Origin: Primula veris
Taxonomy: Eukaryota; Streptophyta; Magnoliopsida; Ericales; Primulaceae
NCBI GenBank assembly: GCA_963682055.1
Contig: OY821750.1
Span: forward strand, 3,846,501-3,910,500
DNA length: 64,000 bases
Direction of reading: 5' to 3'
Part shown: one piece after another, positions 13,601-24,915 of the stretch
Layout of the letters: each line of letters starts with the position of its first letter
Numbering within the stretch: the first letter of the stretch is position 1
The notes under the pieces: model-generated
Database searches by the model: none
What the model was told of the DNA's origin: nothing
What the model saw: the letters and a program-made list of their open reading frames with translations, nothing else
Translations under genes and position numbers: made by a program

Positions 13601-14732
13601 AACCCTCATCAACATAATCATAATCATCTTTATCACAATTAAACTATTCACAATTAAAATAACATAAAAAAAGGCATACTACAAACTAAACATGCAACAT
13701 ATAACAACAAGCCAGCATAAACCAAAAAATAGATCAAAAAACCAAAAAAAAAAGATGAATACCCTTTTTCTTTTCACAAGACTTAGGAATATGATAAGAT
13801 AAATAACCCTCATCAACATAATCATGATCATCTTTATCACAATTAAAATAACATAAAAAAAGTCATACTACAAAACTAGACATGCAATATACATAAACAA
13901 GCCAAAACAGCCCCCAAAAAAAACATCAACACACTTAAAAAACATAATAACAAAATACAAGAAAAGATGAATACCTTTTTTCTTATCACAAGACCTAGGA
14001 ATATGATCAGATAAATAACCCTCATCAACATAATCATGATCATCTTTATCACAATTAAAATAACATAAAAAAAGTCATACTACAAAACTAGACATGCAAT
14101 ATACATAAACAAGCCAAAACAGCCCCCCAAAAAAACATCAACACACTTAAAAAACATAATAACAAAATACAAGAAAAGATGAATGCCTTTTTTCTTATCA
14201 CAAGACCTAGGAATATGATCAGATAAATAACCCTCATCAACATAATCATTATCATCTTTATCACAATTAAAATAACATAAAAAAAGGCATACTACAAACT
14301 AAACATGCAACATAGCCAACATAAACAAACAAAAAACATCAAAAAACCAAAAAAATAAAAAAGATGAATACCTTTTTTCTTATCACAAGACCTAGGAATA
14401 TGATCAGATAAATAACCCTGATCATCAACATGATCATTATGATCACGATAATCATCATCATCGTTATCGTCTTTATAATCGCATGCATTAAGATTAGGTG
14501 TACTTTTGGATTTCCTCAAGACTAAATCAGAAAAAGAAGATGATGTAGACAAAGGTAGTTGTTGTTGTTGTTGTTGTTCATGTTGTTGTTTATCAGGAAC
14601 ATGAATCTTAAAACCAAACAACTTAACACATATTTCTTTGTTCTTTTTAACTGTTGAACATGATCTTGAGTTGTGTCCGTTGTGACCGCAGTTTGAACAT
14701 TTTTTACTGTTCTCTTTTACCATCGCGGCCAC
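8145..14732 (-). CDS. SHAQKYF-class 1R-MYB transcription factor with CCHC zinc knuckle (KUA1/MYBS3-like)
   Basis: Five exons, all with GT-AG borders and matching phases: 14372-14732, 9824-10098, 9194-9247, 8996-9100 and 8145-8357. Together they give 1008 nt and a protein of 335 aa. Residues 12-25 form a CX2CX4HX4C zinc knuckle. Residues 37-41 read KLFGF, close to the R/KLFGV repression motif. A short poly-Gln tract (about 53-58) and an Asp-rich stretch precede GYLSD. The single MYB repeat starts at GVPWTETEH (from residue 121) and ends in SHAQKYF (162-168), followed by RRFSLFDM. The C-terminus is Pro/Tyr/Ser-rich. Family members are nuclear regulators that bind I-box/TATCCA-type sites in sugar, ethylene, light and growth responses; the exact role here is unknown. 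Intron 1 (10099-14371) is very long and holds a tandem array copied from exon 1. The start codon at 14732 is the only one before the zinc knuckle. Splice sites are predictions. Confidence 0.9.
8577..8816. repeat. 90-bp tandem repeat in MYB intron 4
   Basis: The word GCTATGCGTGAGT starts at 8581, 8671 and 8761, giving about 2.6 copies of a 90-bp unit. The first two copies are nearly identical and the third is truncated and diverged. It lies wholly inside intron 4 (8358-8995). Confidence 0.9.
10649..10682. repeat. (GT)n microsatellite in MYB intron 1
   Basis: Alternating GT with two interruptions, followed by a T run. Frames crossing it on both strands are low-complexity artefacts. Confidence 0.9.
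12480..14430 (-). repeat. Tandem array of exon-1 3' ends plus splice donor inside MYB intron 1
   Basis: The segment encoding [16 protein letters not shown] and the following donor (GGTATTC on the minus strand) recurs repeatedly. On the plus strand, the word CCTAGGAATATGATCAGAT or a close variant starts near 14391 (the exon itself), 14206, 13994, 13782, 13578, 13385, 13199, 13052 and 12732. Unit length is mostly 147-212 bp. Similarity falls with distance from the exon. The copies near 13562-14230 keep the coding frame and, in most, a usable-looking donor; older copies do not. Remnants may continue towards 12480. The array arose from exon sequence, so transcript reads mapping here need care. 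Confidence 0.9.
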
Positions 14733-15102
14733 AACCCTTTTCTCTCTCTCTCTCTCTATCTATCTATATTTTTATTTTATTTACTTTCTCTCTCTATATA
14801 TACATAGTGAAATATACTATTAGGGTGGTGATAACAAAAAGATTAAATATAGATAAAATACTAATAAGGAAATATATACAGTATATCGGTGGGTTTCCCA
14901 TAAATTGTATTTTAGCCCTTACAATTTCATAGTAAGTTAAACTTGTTCCCAAAGTAAAAAAAAATTGATACGGGTTCTTTTTATTTAAAATTTAGGATAC
15001 GGTATGTTTATTATTTTAATATACTTTTAATGTGATATATAATGATAGATTAAGTAAATTTATCGAAACCATTATATATAATTAAAATGAAAGTTAAATT
15101 CA
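14733..15102 (-). promoter_or_regulatory. Upstream region of the MYB gene with CT/GA repeat
   Basis: Directly before the start codon the minus strand carries a GA-rich tract (plus-strand CT repeat at about 14743-14765 and 14789-14798), typical of plant 5' UTRs. No TATA box can be chosen with confidence in such AT-rich DNA. The part from about 14820 to 15102 is repeated, diverged, at about 18,040-18,215 and 18,876-18,960. Confidence 0.5.
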
Positions 15103-15330
15103 TGACCGCGGTTTGAACATTTTTTACTGCTTTTTTTTTACCATCGCGGCCACCCCTTTTTTTTTTGTATATATATGCATATCGATGAATGGGAAATATT
15201 TTAAGGGTTGTGATAACATGATTAAAAATAGATAGAATAGTACTTGATAAGGAAATTTAAGCAGTATTGGGCTTATATTGTATTATGGGTTTTGGATAAA
15301 TTGTTATTTTGCTCTTCCTAGTCAAAAAGT
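15103..15330 (-). pseudogene. Broken partial copy of the MYB gene start and leader
   Basis: Resembles 14681-14910: ATGACCGCGGTTTGAACATT here against GTGACCGCAGTTTGAACATT in the gene, then the start-codon context CCATCGCGGCCAC. The copy then follows the leader with TTGTGATAAC and GGAAAT words. On the minus strand the start codon is kept, but an in-frame stop follows within about six codons and the copy ends before the zinc knuckle is complete. The CT repeat has become a T run and a TA run. It is a remnant of a local duplication. Confidence 0.75.
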
Positions 15331-15439
15331 TTAGATACGATCGTAAAGCAAAAGTTGGTCACTTCCGCCGCCATGGACCCCACCATCGTCTTCGACCGCC
15401 GCCGCATCCATGGACCACCCTACGTGGTCCCCATCGCTG

Positions 15440-15483
<44 letters not shown>

Positions 15484-15600
15484 ATATTGAAGGGTGGCGG
15501 TGGTAAGGCCGGCGGCTGTGGGGCCGGAGGTGGTGGGGCGGCGATGGTGGCAGGCGGCTCGTCTCTTCTCCCTCTCTCTCTCTAGTTTCAGATCCGGAGA
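15331..15600. other. GC-rich island with (TA)n microsatellite
   Basis: A locally GC-rich stretch rich in GCC/GGC triplets (about 15,365-15,440 and 15,495-15,560) is split by a TA run at about 15,440-15,484. The open frame across it is 76 codons of low-complexity sequence with no recognised domain. It may be a fragment of a gene or element leader; I make no functional call. Confidence 0.4.
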
Positions 15601-15834
15601 AAGATGACGTTGACTGAATTGTAATTTTTCAGTCCTAAAGATAACAAATTAATATTACATTGAATCGTTTAGTTTTAATATTTGGTCATTTTTAATGAGT
15701 AATTTCACATCAAAGTGATACAAATGACATGTTAAACTGTTTTCGTTAAGCTCGTTCTAAAAAAAGTCTATTCAAATGATCGTAAGTAATATTTGAATGA
15801 TCATGCATTATTTTCAAATAACCATAAAACTATT

Positions 15835-17430
15835 CAAATGTTAATAGACATTTTACAAATGCCGTATACTATTTTTAAAATGACCCGGACATTTTTAAAA
15901 CAACTTTAACTGTTTTTAAATTACTCAAAATGACTTATGCTGTTTTTATACAAACTAACACTATTTTTAAAATTACTTAAATTAACTGAAATTATTTTTA
16001 AAATGACTTAAATTAACTGAAACTATTTTTTTAAAATGACTTAAATTAACTGAAACTGTTTTTTAAAATGACTTCAATTAACTCAAATTGTTTTTTAAAT
16101 TACTTAAACTAACTCAGACTATTTTTAAAATTACTTATATTAACTCAAATTGTTTTTTATATTATTTATATTAACTCAAATTATTTTTTAAATTATTTAA
16201 ATTAACTCAAATTGTTTTTAGAATGATTTAAATCAACACATATTATTTTTAAAATTACTTAAACTATTTTTAAAATGAATTAAAATGCCTCATACAGTTT
16301 TAAATATTACTCAGACTGTTTTTAAAATAACTTAAAATGACTCAGACTGTTTTTAAAATTACTCATATTATTTTTTAAATAGCTTAAAATGATTTAGTTT
16401 GTTTTTCAAATTACTCATACTATTTTTAAAATTATTTATATTAACTCAAAATAATTTTTAAATTATTTAAATTAACTCAGACTGTTTTAAAAATTATTTA
16501 AATTAACTCAAACTATTTTTAGAATTATTTAAATCAACTAAGAATGTTTTTAAAATTAATTATATTGTTTTTAAAATGAATTAAAACGAATCAAATTGTT
16601 TTTAAATTACTCATACTATTTTTTAAATGACTTAAAATGCCTCAGACTGTTTTAAAAATTACTCAGACTATTTTTCTAATGACTCGGACTATTTTTTAAA
16701 TGACTTAAACTATTTTTAAAATTACTCATACTATTTTTTAAATAACTTAAAATCACTTAGTTTATTTTTAAAATTACGCATACTCTTTTTAAAATGAGTT
16801 AAATTAACTCATACAGTGTTTAAATTAACTCAGACTGTTTTTTATATGACTTAAATTAACTCAGACTGTTTTTAAAATGACTCGGACTGTTTTCTAAATG
16901 AGTTAAATTAACTCAGACTGTTTTTTAAATGACTTAAATTAACTCATACTATTTTTAAAATGATTCATACTATTTTTAAATGACTTAAATTAACTCAATC
17001 TGTTTTTAAAATGATTCAGACTATTTTTTAAATGACTTAAATTAACTCAGACTGTTTTTAAAATGACTGAGACTGTTTTTAAAATGACTGAGACTGTTTT
17101 TAAAATGACCTAAATTAACTTATACCGTGTTTAAAATGACTTAAATTAACTCAGACTATTTTTAAAATAACTTAAATTAACTCAGTCTATTTTTGAAATG
17201 ACTTAAATTACGCATATTATTTTTGAAATGACTTAAATTACGCATACTGTTTTTATAATGTCTCGGACTTTTTATAAAATGACTTAAACTGTTTTTGAAA
17301 TGATCGAAATTGTATATTAAATGACTCGGACTGTTTTAAAAATCACTCAAACAGTTTTAATTGACTCGGACTATTTTAAAAATAACTCGGATTAATATTA
17401 AAATGACTCAGACTGTTTATTTTAAGTTCA
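15835..17430. repeat. AT-rich minisatellite of mixed 21- and 31-bp units
   Basis: About 1.6 kb built from variants of two related units: a short one near GACTGTTTTTAAAATGACTCG (about 21 bp) and a longer one that adds TTAAATTAACT (about 31 bp). They alternate irregularly, with many point changes. There is no spacer of constant length and unique sequence, so it is not a CRISPR-type array, and no coding frame runs through it. Confidence 0.85.
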
Positions 17431-18215
17431 TTTGTCTAGTATATTTTTTGTAGCCTATTTTAGAAATGGTCTAATTGTTTTCTTGGAGGGTTTTAAGTTG
17501 TTTTTTCTCTATTTTTTTGACTTCCCCCCTGTTTTTAATCATTTTATAGTGTTTTTTGGATAGTTTAATTTTTTTGATGTTAAAATTTAATAGGTGGTTA
17601 AGATTATAGCAGTTTGTTAAATTATGGGATTTAATGTATAAAATTTGCAAATCATATAGCCTTTTCTGTTTAGATTTCAAATAAAGATGTTGAAATAATA
17701 GTACTTGAAACTATAAGGGCAGCCCTGTAATTCCAAGGAAACAGAGGACGCGATCTGGTGCTCTGCGTACTGCCTGTGTTCCGCCACGTGTCACTCTCTG
17801 GTTTGTTTTCGTTAAAACGGACTGATTCTCAATTAGTTTCAGTTTTTTAAACCAATATTTAATTAAATTATAGATAAGCTATCAATCTGAAATTTATCCT
17901 AAAAGTTACTCCCAAAGTTTAGATAGAGTTGTAAAAAAAACATCATAATATCAATAAAAGTTAGTCCCAAAGTTTAGATACAGTTTAGATACAGTTGTAA
18001 AGATATAGATGAATTCGTAATAAGTATATATATATATATATATATATAGAGTAGGTTTTTGATAAATTGTATTTTTTTCCCTTACTATTTAATAATTAAA
18101 AGTAGTCCCAAAATTTAATAATACGACGGTAAAGAAAAGTAATATGGTTACTACGATATGGGATTTTATAAAAGAAACAGTATACGGTATGTTTGGGATA
18201 CATTTAATATCATTA
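17431..18215. other. AT-rich non-coding sequence with a diverged copy of MYB upstream DNA
   Basis: No gene recognised. A GC-richer patch lies at about 17,735-17,815. The phrase (T)CCCAAAGTTTAGATA occurs twice around 17,910-17,985. From about 18,040 to 18,215 the order of words (GATAAATTGTATTTT, TCCCAAA, TACGGTATGTTT) follows 14,890-15,010 upstream of the MYB gene. A TA microsatellite lies at 18,027-18,048. Confidence 0.5.
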
Positions 18216-18523
18216 TCTATACTATTATAATAAGTCAACCCAATATTTTTTGAGACCGCTAAATTTTACCACTTTTTTCCAAAAATACTCTTACACTTTT
18301 TTATTAATTACCACAATACCATATTCTCATAAAAAATAGAAAAAAAGTAATAACTAATAACACTTTTTATCCCTATTTAACCTCTCAAAATTCTTTTGAG
18401 TCTTCTCATCTTATACTCTTATCTTTTCTTTATTCTCCAAATATTTGTATCATAACTACGCTTATTTTCTAAATTTTATCGCATTACGCGTCTCACACGC
18501 AAAGCGTGGGGCACGATTACTAG
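18216..18523 (+). mobile_element. Small non-autonomous Helitron
   Basis: Starts TCTATACTATTATAATAAG after an A and ends in CTAG before a T. A CACGC-AAA-GCGTG hairpin (18496-18508) lies about 11 bases before the end. These are the three diagnostic plant Helitron features: a 5' TC, a 3' hairpin followed by CTRR, and insertion between A and T without target duplication. At about 308 bp it has no coding capacity. Confidence 0.82.
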
Positions 18524-18875
18524 TATTATAATAAGTCAATCCAATAAAAATGAAGCTGTCAAATTTTGCCCATTTTTTTCAAAACTATTCTTACTCTATT
18601 TTACTAATTACTCATATATACCCTAAATGCAATTTAAATATATAAATAACTAAATAAATATGCTACTTTTCACACATCTCAATTCATATATACCCTAAAT
18701 GCAATTCAAATATATAATTAACTAAATAAATATGATATTTTTCACACATCTCAATTCATCCATCAAAATAAAACATTATATTTTCAATTTTTAATTTACT
18801 ATATTCATTCCATCATTAATTTTTTTTTAAATACATATTTATGTCAATACGTGTTGCACACGTGTTGATTACTAG
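18524..18875 (+). mobile_element. Second Helitron, joined head-to-tail, 5' end trimmed
   Basis: Begins with TATTATAATAAGTCAATCC, which matches the first element's 5' end minus the leading TCTATAC. It ends in CTAG (18872-18875) after an ACGTG-TTGCA-CACGT hairpin (18849-18863). Its interior differs from the first copy. It could be a second insertion at the first one's end, or the pair may have moved as one unit by read-through of the internal terminator. Confidence 0.72.
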
Positions 18876-19872
18876 TTTTAATATATGTTAATAGATTAAC
18901 TAAATTTATGGAAACTATTATATATAATTAAAATGAATATTAAATTCATGCATTTTAAACCATAAAAATTGGTGGGGCTAGATGAGATTGGTGCCGATAA
19001 ATTCTATGTACAAATAATATTTGATATTTCACATTTACGCACCTTATATAAGTGACTGATGAATTTTTCATCGCTAATGAAAAATTGAAATAAAATCAAA
19101 AGTCAGTATATAAGTAGAATATAATAAATTTGTCTTCTAATATTTATTAAATTTAAGTTTTATTTCATGAATCTGAACCAACAAACATTTCAATATTTGT
19201 AGTCGTACCGGAATGGTCAAAATCAATGGTATACTTCAAATGTCTAACGTACTCTTATCAATAAATATATATTTCAATATTTTAAAATGTAGAAGTGAAA
19301 GATAACCATTTTTGAAATGGGTGACTTTAATTGAATTGAATAATGCTCATACTCAATTGAATGACAAATAATGCTCATATTAAAATGACAACCAAATGGC
19401 AAAGTTAATGAATCAACTATAAATTAAACCGTATGACAAATAAATTGAACTGGCTAACAAAGATATATGAACGAAATGACAACAAATTAAGCCAAATGAC
19501 AATCAAATTGAAATAAATGATATCCAAACTAAATCGAATGACAATCATATTAAAACGAATGACAGTAAAAAAAATATAATCAACAAATAAAATAAGAAAA
19601 TACTTAAAAAGTAAAAAAATAGCAAAAAAATATATAATAAAAAAAATAAAGTGAAGGACAATTTTATTTGAAGTGAAAGACCATCCATATTTAAGTGGAT
19701 AACACTCAAATTGTAACTTGGGGACTTGGGACTTATTTGGGACTTGGGGAATGTTTCGGGTCGCGTGCGTGGGCGTTGGACTTGCGACTTGGGACTTGGG
19801 ACTTGTTCCGATTCCAAGAAAGTCTGAGAGTTTTGGATAATAACAAAACAGTTCCAAAAATTTCAGCAATCT
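18876..19872. other. Non-coding flank; contains GGGACTTGGGACTT repeats
   Basis: The first about 85 bases (to about 18,960) match 15,035-15,105 upstream of the MYB gene and continue the copy interrupted by the Helitrons. At 19,720-19,805 a GACTTGGGACTTG-type simple repeat occurs. Nothing with coding support was seen; the open frames on the minus strand here are AT-rich and low-complexity. Confidence 0.5.
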
Positions 19873-20694
19873 TGTAACTGATGCAATTAAATGAGAATAA
19901 TTGCATCATTAATTCAGCAGTTTCGAATACTGAATTAAGTGACCATAATGGCTGAGATTTCAGCTCAGCCTATAACTAGGCTGCTCTCTCCCACTCTCTA
20001 AACACAACATTTTTTTACATTCTGAAAACAATGTGCATATTTTCCCATAGCATATAGAAAGAGAGAACCACCCACCAACAACTCGACCTTGACTCGTCGT
20101 CAATTTTCGACGAGTAATCCGAGACGTTGTACCTTGGGATCGAAGCGGCAACGCAACCAGAAACATTAAGGTGATTGGGCGAATATCGGTTAAGGGCAGA
20201 CTGTTTAACAGTCGCCTCGTCTTTTACATTTCTCTCTTTTCAATTCAGTATTTTAATACAACAATTCATATTTCTGTCTTTTCAATTCAGTATTTTAATT
20301 TGCTGTACTTAGCTGTAATTTTTAATTCTGTTTTTTATCTTTCTGTAATTTATTTAAAGTACTGTTTCTATTCTGTAATTTCAATTATGTAATTTAATTA
20401 TGTAATTAGAATAGTTTCATTTCAATCATGTAATTTCAATTTAAATCAGAACAGTCCGGTTGTTAAGTTTATACTTTCCAGTCCGGTAGTTTCTAGTTAT
20501 TGCAATTCAGTACATCAGATTATTAATTGATAATAATCTGAATAACGTTTGCTTTAATTTCTATTCGGTCCATACATGTTGTAATATGTAATTTCAGTTT
20601 CAATTCTGAATTAATAAAGATTACACTGGTTTTGATTATTTCTTTTTAGTCCTTTATTATTTTTTAATTGTTATTTCGTACACGGAAACCAACA
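19873..20694 (+). mobile_element. Possible solo LTR
   Basis: About 820 bp that looks like an LTR. It begins TGTAACTGATGC and ends ACGGAAACCAACA. It has a GC-richer middle (20,085-20,215) and an AATAAAGATTACA polyadenylation-like end at about 20,612. An exact 10-bp inverted pair TGATGCAATT/AATTGCATCA lies at 19,879-19,908. No matching target duplication was found at these borders, so the limits and even the class are uncertain. Confidence 0.3.
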
Positions 20695-20727
20695 ATTTTT
20701 TGTTTACTATACCGTAATATCACCTCT

Positions 20728-21039
20728 TAACAAATTATATACCAACCTAAAACTTTCAACAATTTTCATATCAAATAACAACAAATTGAATAATTCAACA
20801 TACTTCGTCAAATTAATAAACATTAATTAGTGGTCAAAATATATGAATAACCACTATGAGTTCCATGCTATGGAAAAAGATGATGCATTCATAGATCAAA
20901 ACTTGTTATATTTGAGTTTAAAAGGGACATATTTTTTGTACGAGTTGTTTAATTTAACGGGATTATGTTGGGGTTGTTCAATTTTTAGGTATTTGATATG
21001 AAAATTGTTAAAAATTATAGGTTATTATACAATTTGTTA
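20728..21039. mobile_element. MITE-like element with long terminal inverted repeats
   Basis: The left end TAACAAATTATATACC... is matched inversely by the right end (read on the minus strand TAACAAATTGTATAATAACC...). ACAATTTTCATATCAAATA is shared exactly in both arms. The arms pair over about 85-90 bp with some mismatches. There is no coding content, and no clear target duplication, so no superfamily is assigned. Confidence 0.7.
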
Positions 21040-21602
21040 CACATGATAGTCTGATTTAGTAAACATGAATTAAAACTTTAAAATATTACTCCGTACATTA
21101 TTACTATTCTTTTTACAAATATTATTACGGTTTATTTTTACAATTCAATATATATAGTATCGTGACACAATACCTAGGCGTCTTTATGTCAACAAACGTG
21201 ATACGTTTCGCCGCGTATGCATCTTAACACGAACACTCACAAATTTTCGACAATTCTGTAGCTCACAAAAAGAATAATTACTTTGAGTAAAGTTTTTTTT
21301 TTTTTTATAATCAAATTACTTTGAGTAAAGTTAAGGATCAATAAATATTAATACAAGTAAATTATTTTGTAGCCAACATTAACAAGAAACAGTACTAGTA
21401 GTGTTGTATAGTAATATTGTAATCTTAACTAAAACGTGCTAAGCAAATCTACTTTATAAGGATATAATGATTATCTGTTGCCAGGTGATCACGACTATCC
21501 TTTCTTAATTATTTGGATATCATGAATCTAGAATGTCTATTTCTTATTTGGATCTTATTATTTCAACAAAGATTTCCAATAAGTATTTCCATGTTTGATT
21601 GA

Positions 21603-21641
<39 letters not shown>

Positions 21642-23675
21642 AGTATATAACTTCCATATAAATAACTTGCCGAAAAAACTTCCATGTAAATACTTCTCAG
21701 AGAAACTTTCCATATATTTGTTTTTTTACACATGGCTTTCATAATCCTTCTTAGATTAAAAGATCTAGGACTATGAATTATAAAACCAAAGGCCGAATCC
21801 GGATCTTCTGTCTCGTATTCTCCGTCTACTTTCGTGCTCTTTGCCCTTTTAACTTCAAATATTTGATTTATAAAATTGAAAAAAATCTACAATTATGATT
21901 ATACATGTATTGATACACTCCAAAACAATTATTTTTTAAAGAGAAATGTCACATATAATTTAATTTCGAAAAATGAAAAAATTAGTATAAAGTAACTATT
22001 GAAATTAAAAAAAAACTGTTTAGAGCAATATTATAGAATATATTATAAAAGTGAGAAACAAGTTGTAAAAGTGTAAAATTTGAACGAAAATAATCAATGA
22101 GCCAGAGAATAGATGACAGAGGATATACATTAAAGTATTATAGTTAGTATTTTGTTTTACGAATTGAGTCTTAAGAGTGTTATATAAGAAAAATGAACTA
22201 TCAAAGTTCGCAACTAATATGAGCGAAGCACAGAACCGAAACCAGGGGTGGAGAATAAGTAATGTTAAGTGAAATTATCATTACAGGGGTGTCGAATAAA
22301 TCATGACAGTATCAAATTATCATTTCTAACAAACATTTAATATAAATACATGATAAAAAATTAAATAAATAAAATTTGAAGTTATAATTAATCCATGTCG
22401 TAGTCGCCGATGGCCAGCACTTAGTTCTTCCATTCCTGACAACTAAATACTGGAGTCAAGCAGGTTTCACTTTCAGTGGTGAAGTCATGATCAGTATATT
22501 GGAGGGCTGGATTTTAAAAAATCAATATGATGACTAAATCGCTATTTTCATTATAAAAAAAATACACTGTAAAAAATTGTTTTCCGAAAATATGAGAGGG
22601 GACTATAGCCCTCGCCAGCCCCCTAGCTCCTCCATGCTTACTCCTTGGGGGCCTATATGTATATCAAGTATTTACTAGTAACTATATTTTTTTTTTCTAA
22701 AAATACATGATACTATGTACTGAATTCTAGTGACATATTTGTAGTTGGAAGAAATCATAATAAGGGGAGTATCTAAAACTTCTTCTCCATTGCAAAATAG
22801 CTGTTTCATGTTACAAAATTACACGTTACTCTTGTCCACTTTAATTGTCTTGTTTCTCTGAAATTGTAGTTATTACATGTACTTCATTAGTTCATTTTTC
22901 AATGTAAACAAAACAAGTATGAATAATTAATTTATTTTAGGGTATAGTTTCGTAGAGTTAACCCTATAAATATTCATATTTTCCACAATATGGTCTACAT
23001 GGACAATTATTTTTACGTACACGTGAAGCATAAGTTGTAAAGGTAGGTAATATTACACAATTTAAGTCTGACAAATTATAGTAAAGTTGTCCATCCAATA
23101 TAAAATAGGAGTATTTATTTTCGCACCAGTTTACTTAATTAGTATTGCTAGATGACAAGTTATTTTTAAATCTTGTCCTTATATATAGCTTACCAACTAT
23201 TTTTGCCAAAACAACTTCTCAAAAGGCTATATGGGACAAATATCTGCCTCTTGCATGACTCCTCATTTTAATGCATGTTTTTTTGTACGTATTCGAGAAA
23301 AGTTCACAAATTTGGTTTTAGAATGACACTTGTGAAGCCCCTTGAGGAAATGACCAAAATTTTGACCGAAATATATTTGTTTTATTTCACATTCAAAAGG
23401 TCTAGTAATAGTATGGAGGATTCGATCACACTCTGAAAAGACACAGAAATCATATCAAATCAAATAACAAAAATGTTTTACAACAATATAATGGACAAAC
23501 ACAAAAATTACATGAAAAATGAGAAATCTATGAAACATGTACAACTTCCATAAATATAATCGCAATATACACTTAAGCTTCACCGCAAATGTCACCTGTT
23601 CTTTTCATTTAAAACCATCGTAACCAACTGAAAATTATTACGAAACTATATCATGAGTTTTTTCTTTCAGTCATC
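21040..23675. other. Intergenic AT-rich sequence
   Basis: Nothing with coding or RNA-gene support was seen on either strand. There is an AT microsatellite at about 21,605-21,638. The sequence is otherwise unique at the level I can judge. Confidence 0.5.
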
Positions 23676-23680
23676 TAAAA

Positions 23681-24915
23681 TGGAATTCCTATCCGCTGTT
23701 TTAGATGCAGTTTTGCAGTAAGGTTCCAAGTGAGGTTGCAACCACAGTTGGAACCAAGTGTATTAATGGACAGAACTGTGTAAAGTTAAATGTACTTGAA
23801 ATAATTCACACGCACATTTAACAACGGAGTTCACCTAACTAGGCTACGTCTCCGGGGCACTTACCCAGATTATGATATTATAAAAAGCTTACAATATAGG
23901 ATTCAAGTCTTAATGAAAAACTCTTCGACTCACTCTAGGTTTTTCTGCCTATCTCTATATTGCTCCTACTTTCATAACTATCAATTATAAATCAATGGCA
24001 TCCCACCATTGTTTTCTTTTGTAAGCTCTTTGTGTATTCTCTCTAGAATGAGTTCTTTATAATATAGAACACACACTTTTTTCAAGCTAAGATATCAACT
24101 ATATAAGTAAGTAAAAACAATCTTCTATCTTGAATATCTTTTGTGATTGCTTTTGACTTTATTGATTGGCTTCAATCTTTCCAAGCATTTCGTGATTCTT
24201 CAGCGTGGATTGACTCCAATCATCATTGGTTGATACCTGTTTAATAACAAGCTTGATTGTAGGAGCTAGTCTTTTTCTATAACAAGAAAACATATACAAA
24301 GACCATATCTTTTAAAAATAATATCTTTTGAATATTCATGTGAAACATTAACTCCATATTTTATTCAATCTTAAACATATCATACTGAATTTGATAAGGA
24401 ACAAAGATTGAAACAAGTGATAAAGATTTGTATACGAATAGAGATAAAGATTTATCTATGTAAAGGAAACATAACTAATCTCTTTATATCTTTTAGGAAA
24501 TCTTTCCTTACCAGTTTGATATATCTCAATAAACGCATACTAATCCTTTAGGATCACATGAGAATATATCCTGCATACTTTAACACAAATAATAATCATT
24601 AAAGAATAGTTATGCAGATTTTAAGAATAAGACAGAATCCGGCAGAACAGCAGGTTGGAACTTAGGTTGCAACTGAGGTTGCAACATCTACTTGAAACCA
24701 CCTATGCTGTCTTATGAGGTTGGAACTTAGGTTGCAACTGAGGTTGCAACATCTACTTGAAACCTAACAGCTTTGTCTTATGAATGTTGTAACAGAGGTT
24801 GCAACATTGCTTGAAACCTAACAACACTGTCTTAGCTCTTAACTAACAGATAGGATTTATCAGTAAAAACCATTAGACAACAAATAATATTTAGACCAGA
24901 AATCTGGTCCTAACA
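23681..24915 (-). repeat. 3' LTR of Copia copy 1
   Basis: On the minus strand it starts TGTTAGGACC and ends in CA (plus-strand TGGAATTCC). Arrays of GTTGCAAC-type motifs lie at about 23,724-23,758, 24,653-24,690, 24,717-24,765 and 24,786-24,822. Confidence 0.92.

Noticed and set aside
15355..15585. Possible small Gly-rich gene on the plus strand
   Set aside because: The frame crosses a TA microsatellite and is composed of GC-rich simple triplets; no promoter, domain or exon structure supports it.
15835..17430. CRISPR-like array
   Set aside because: Units are contiguous variants with no unique spacers, in eukaryotic DNA.
19417..19869. 150-codon and overlapping 90-codon minus-strand frames
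   Set aside because: AT-rich Phe/Ile/Leu-rich translation in non-coding sequence; no domain, and the overlapping frames look equally unsupported.
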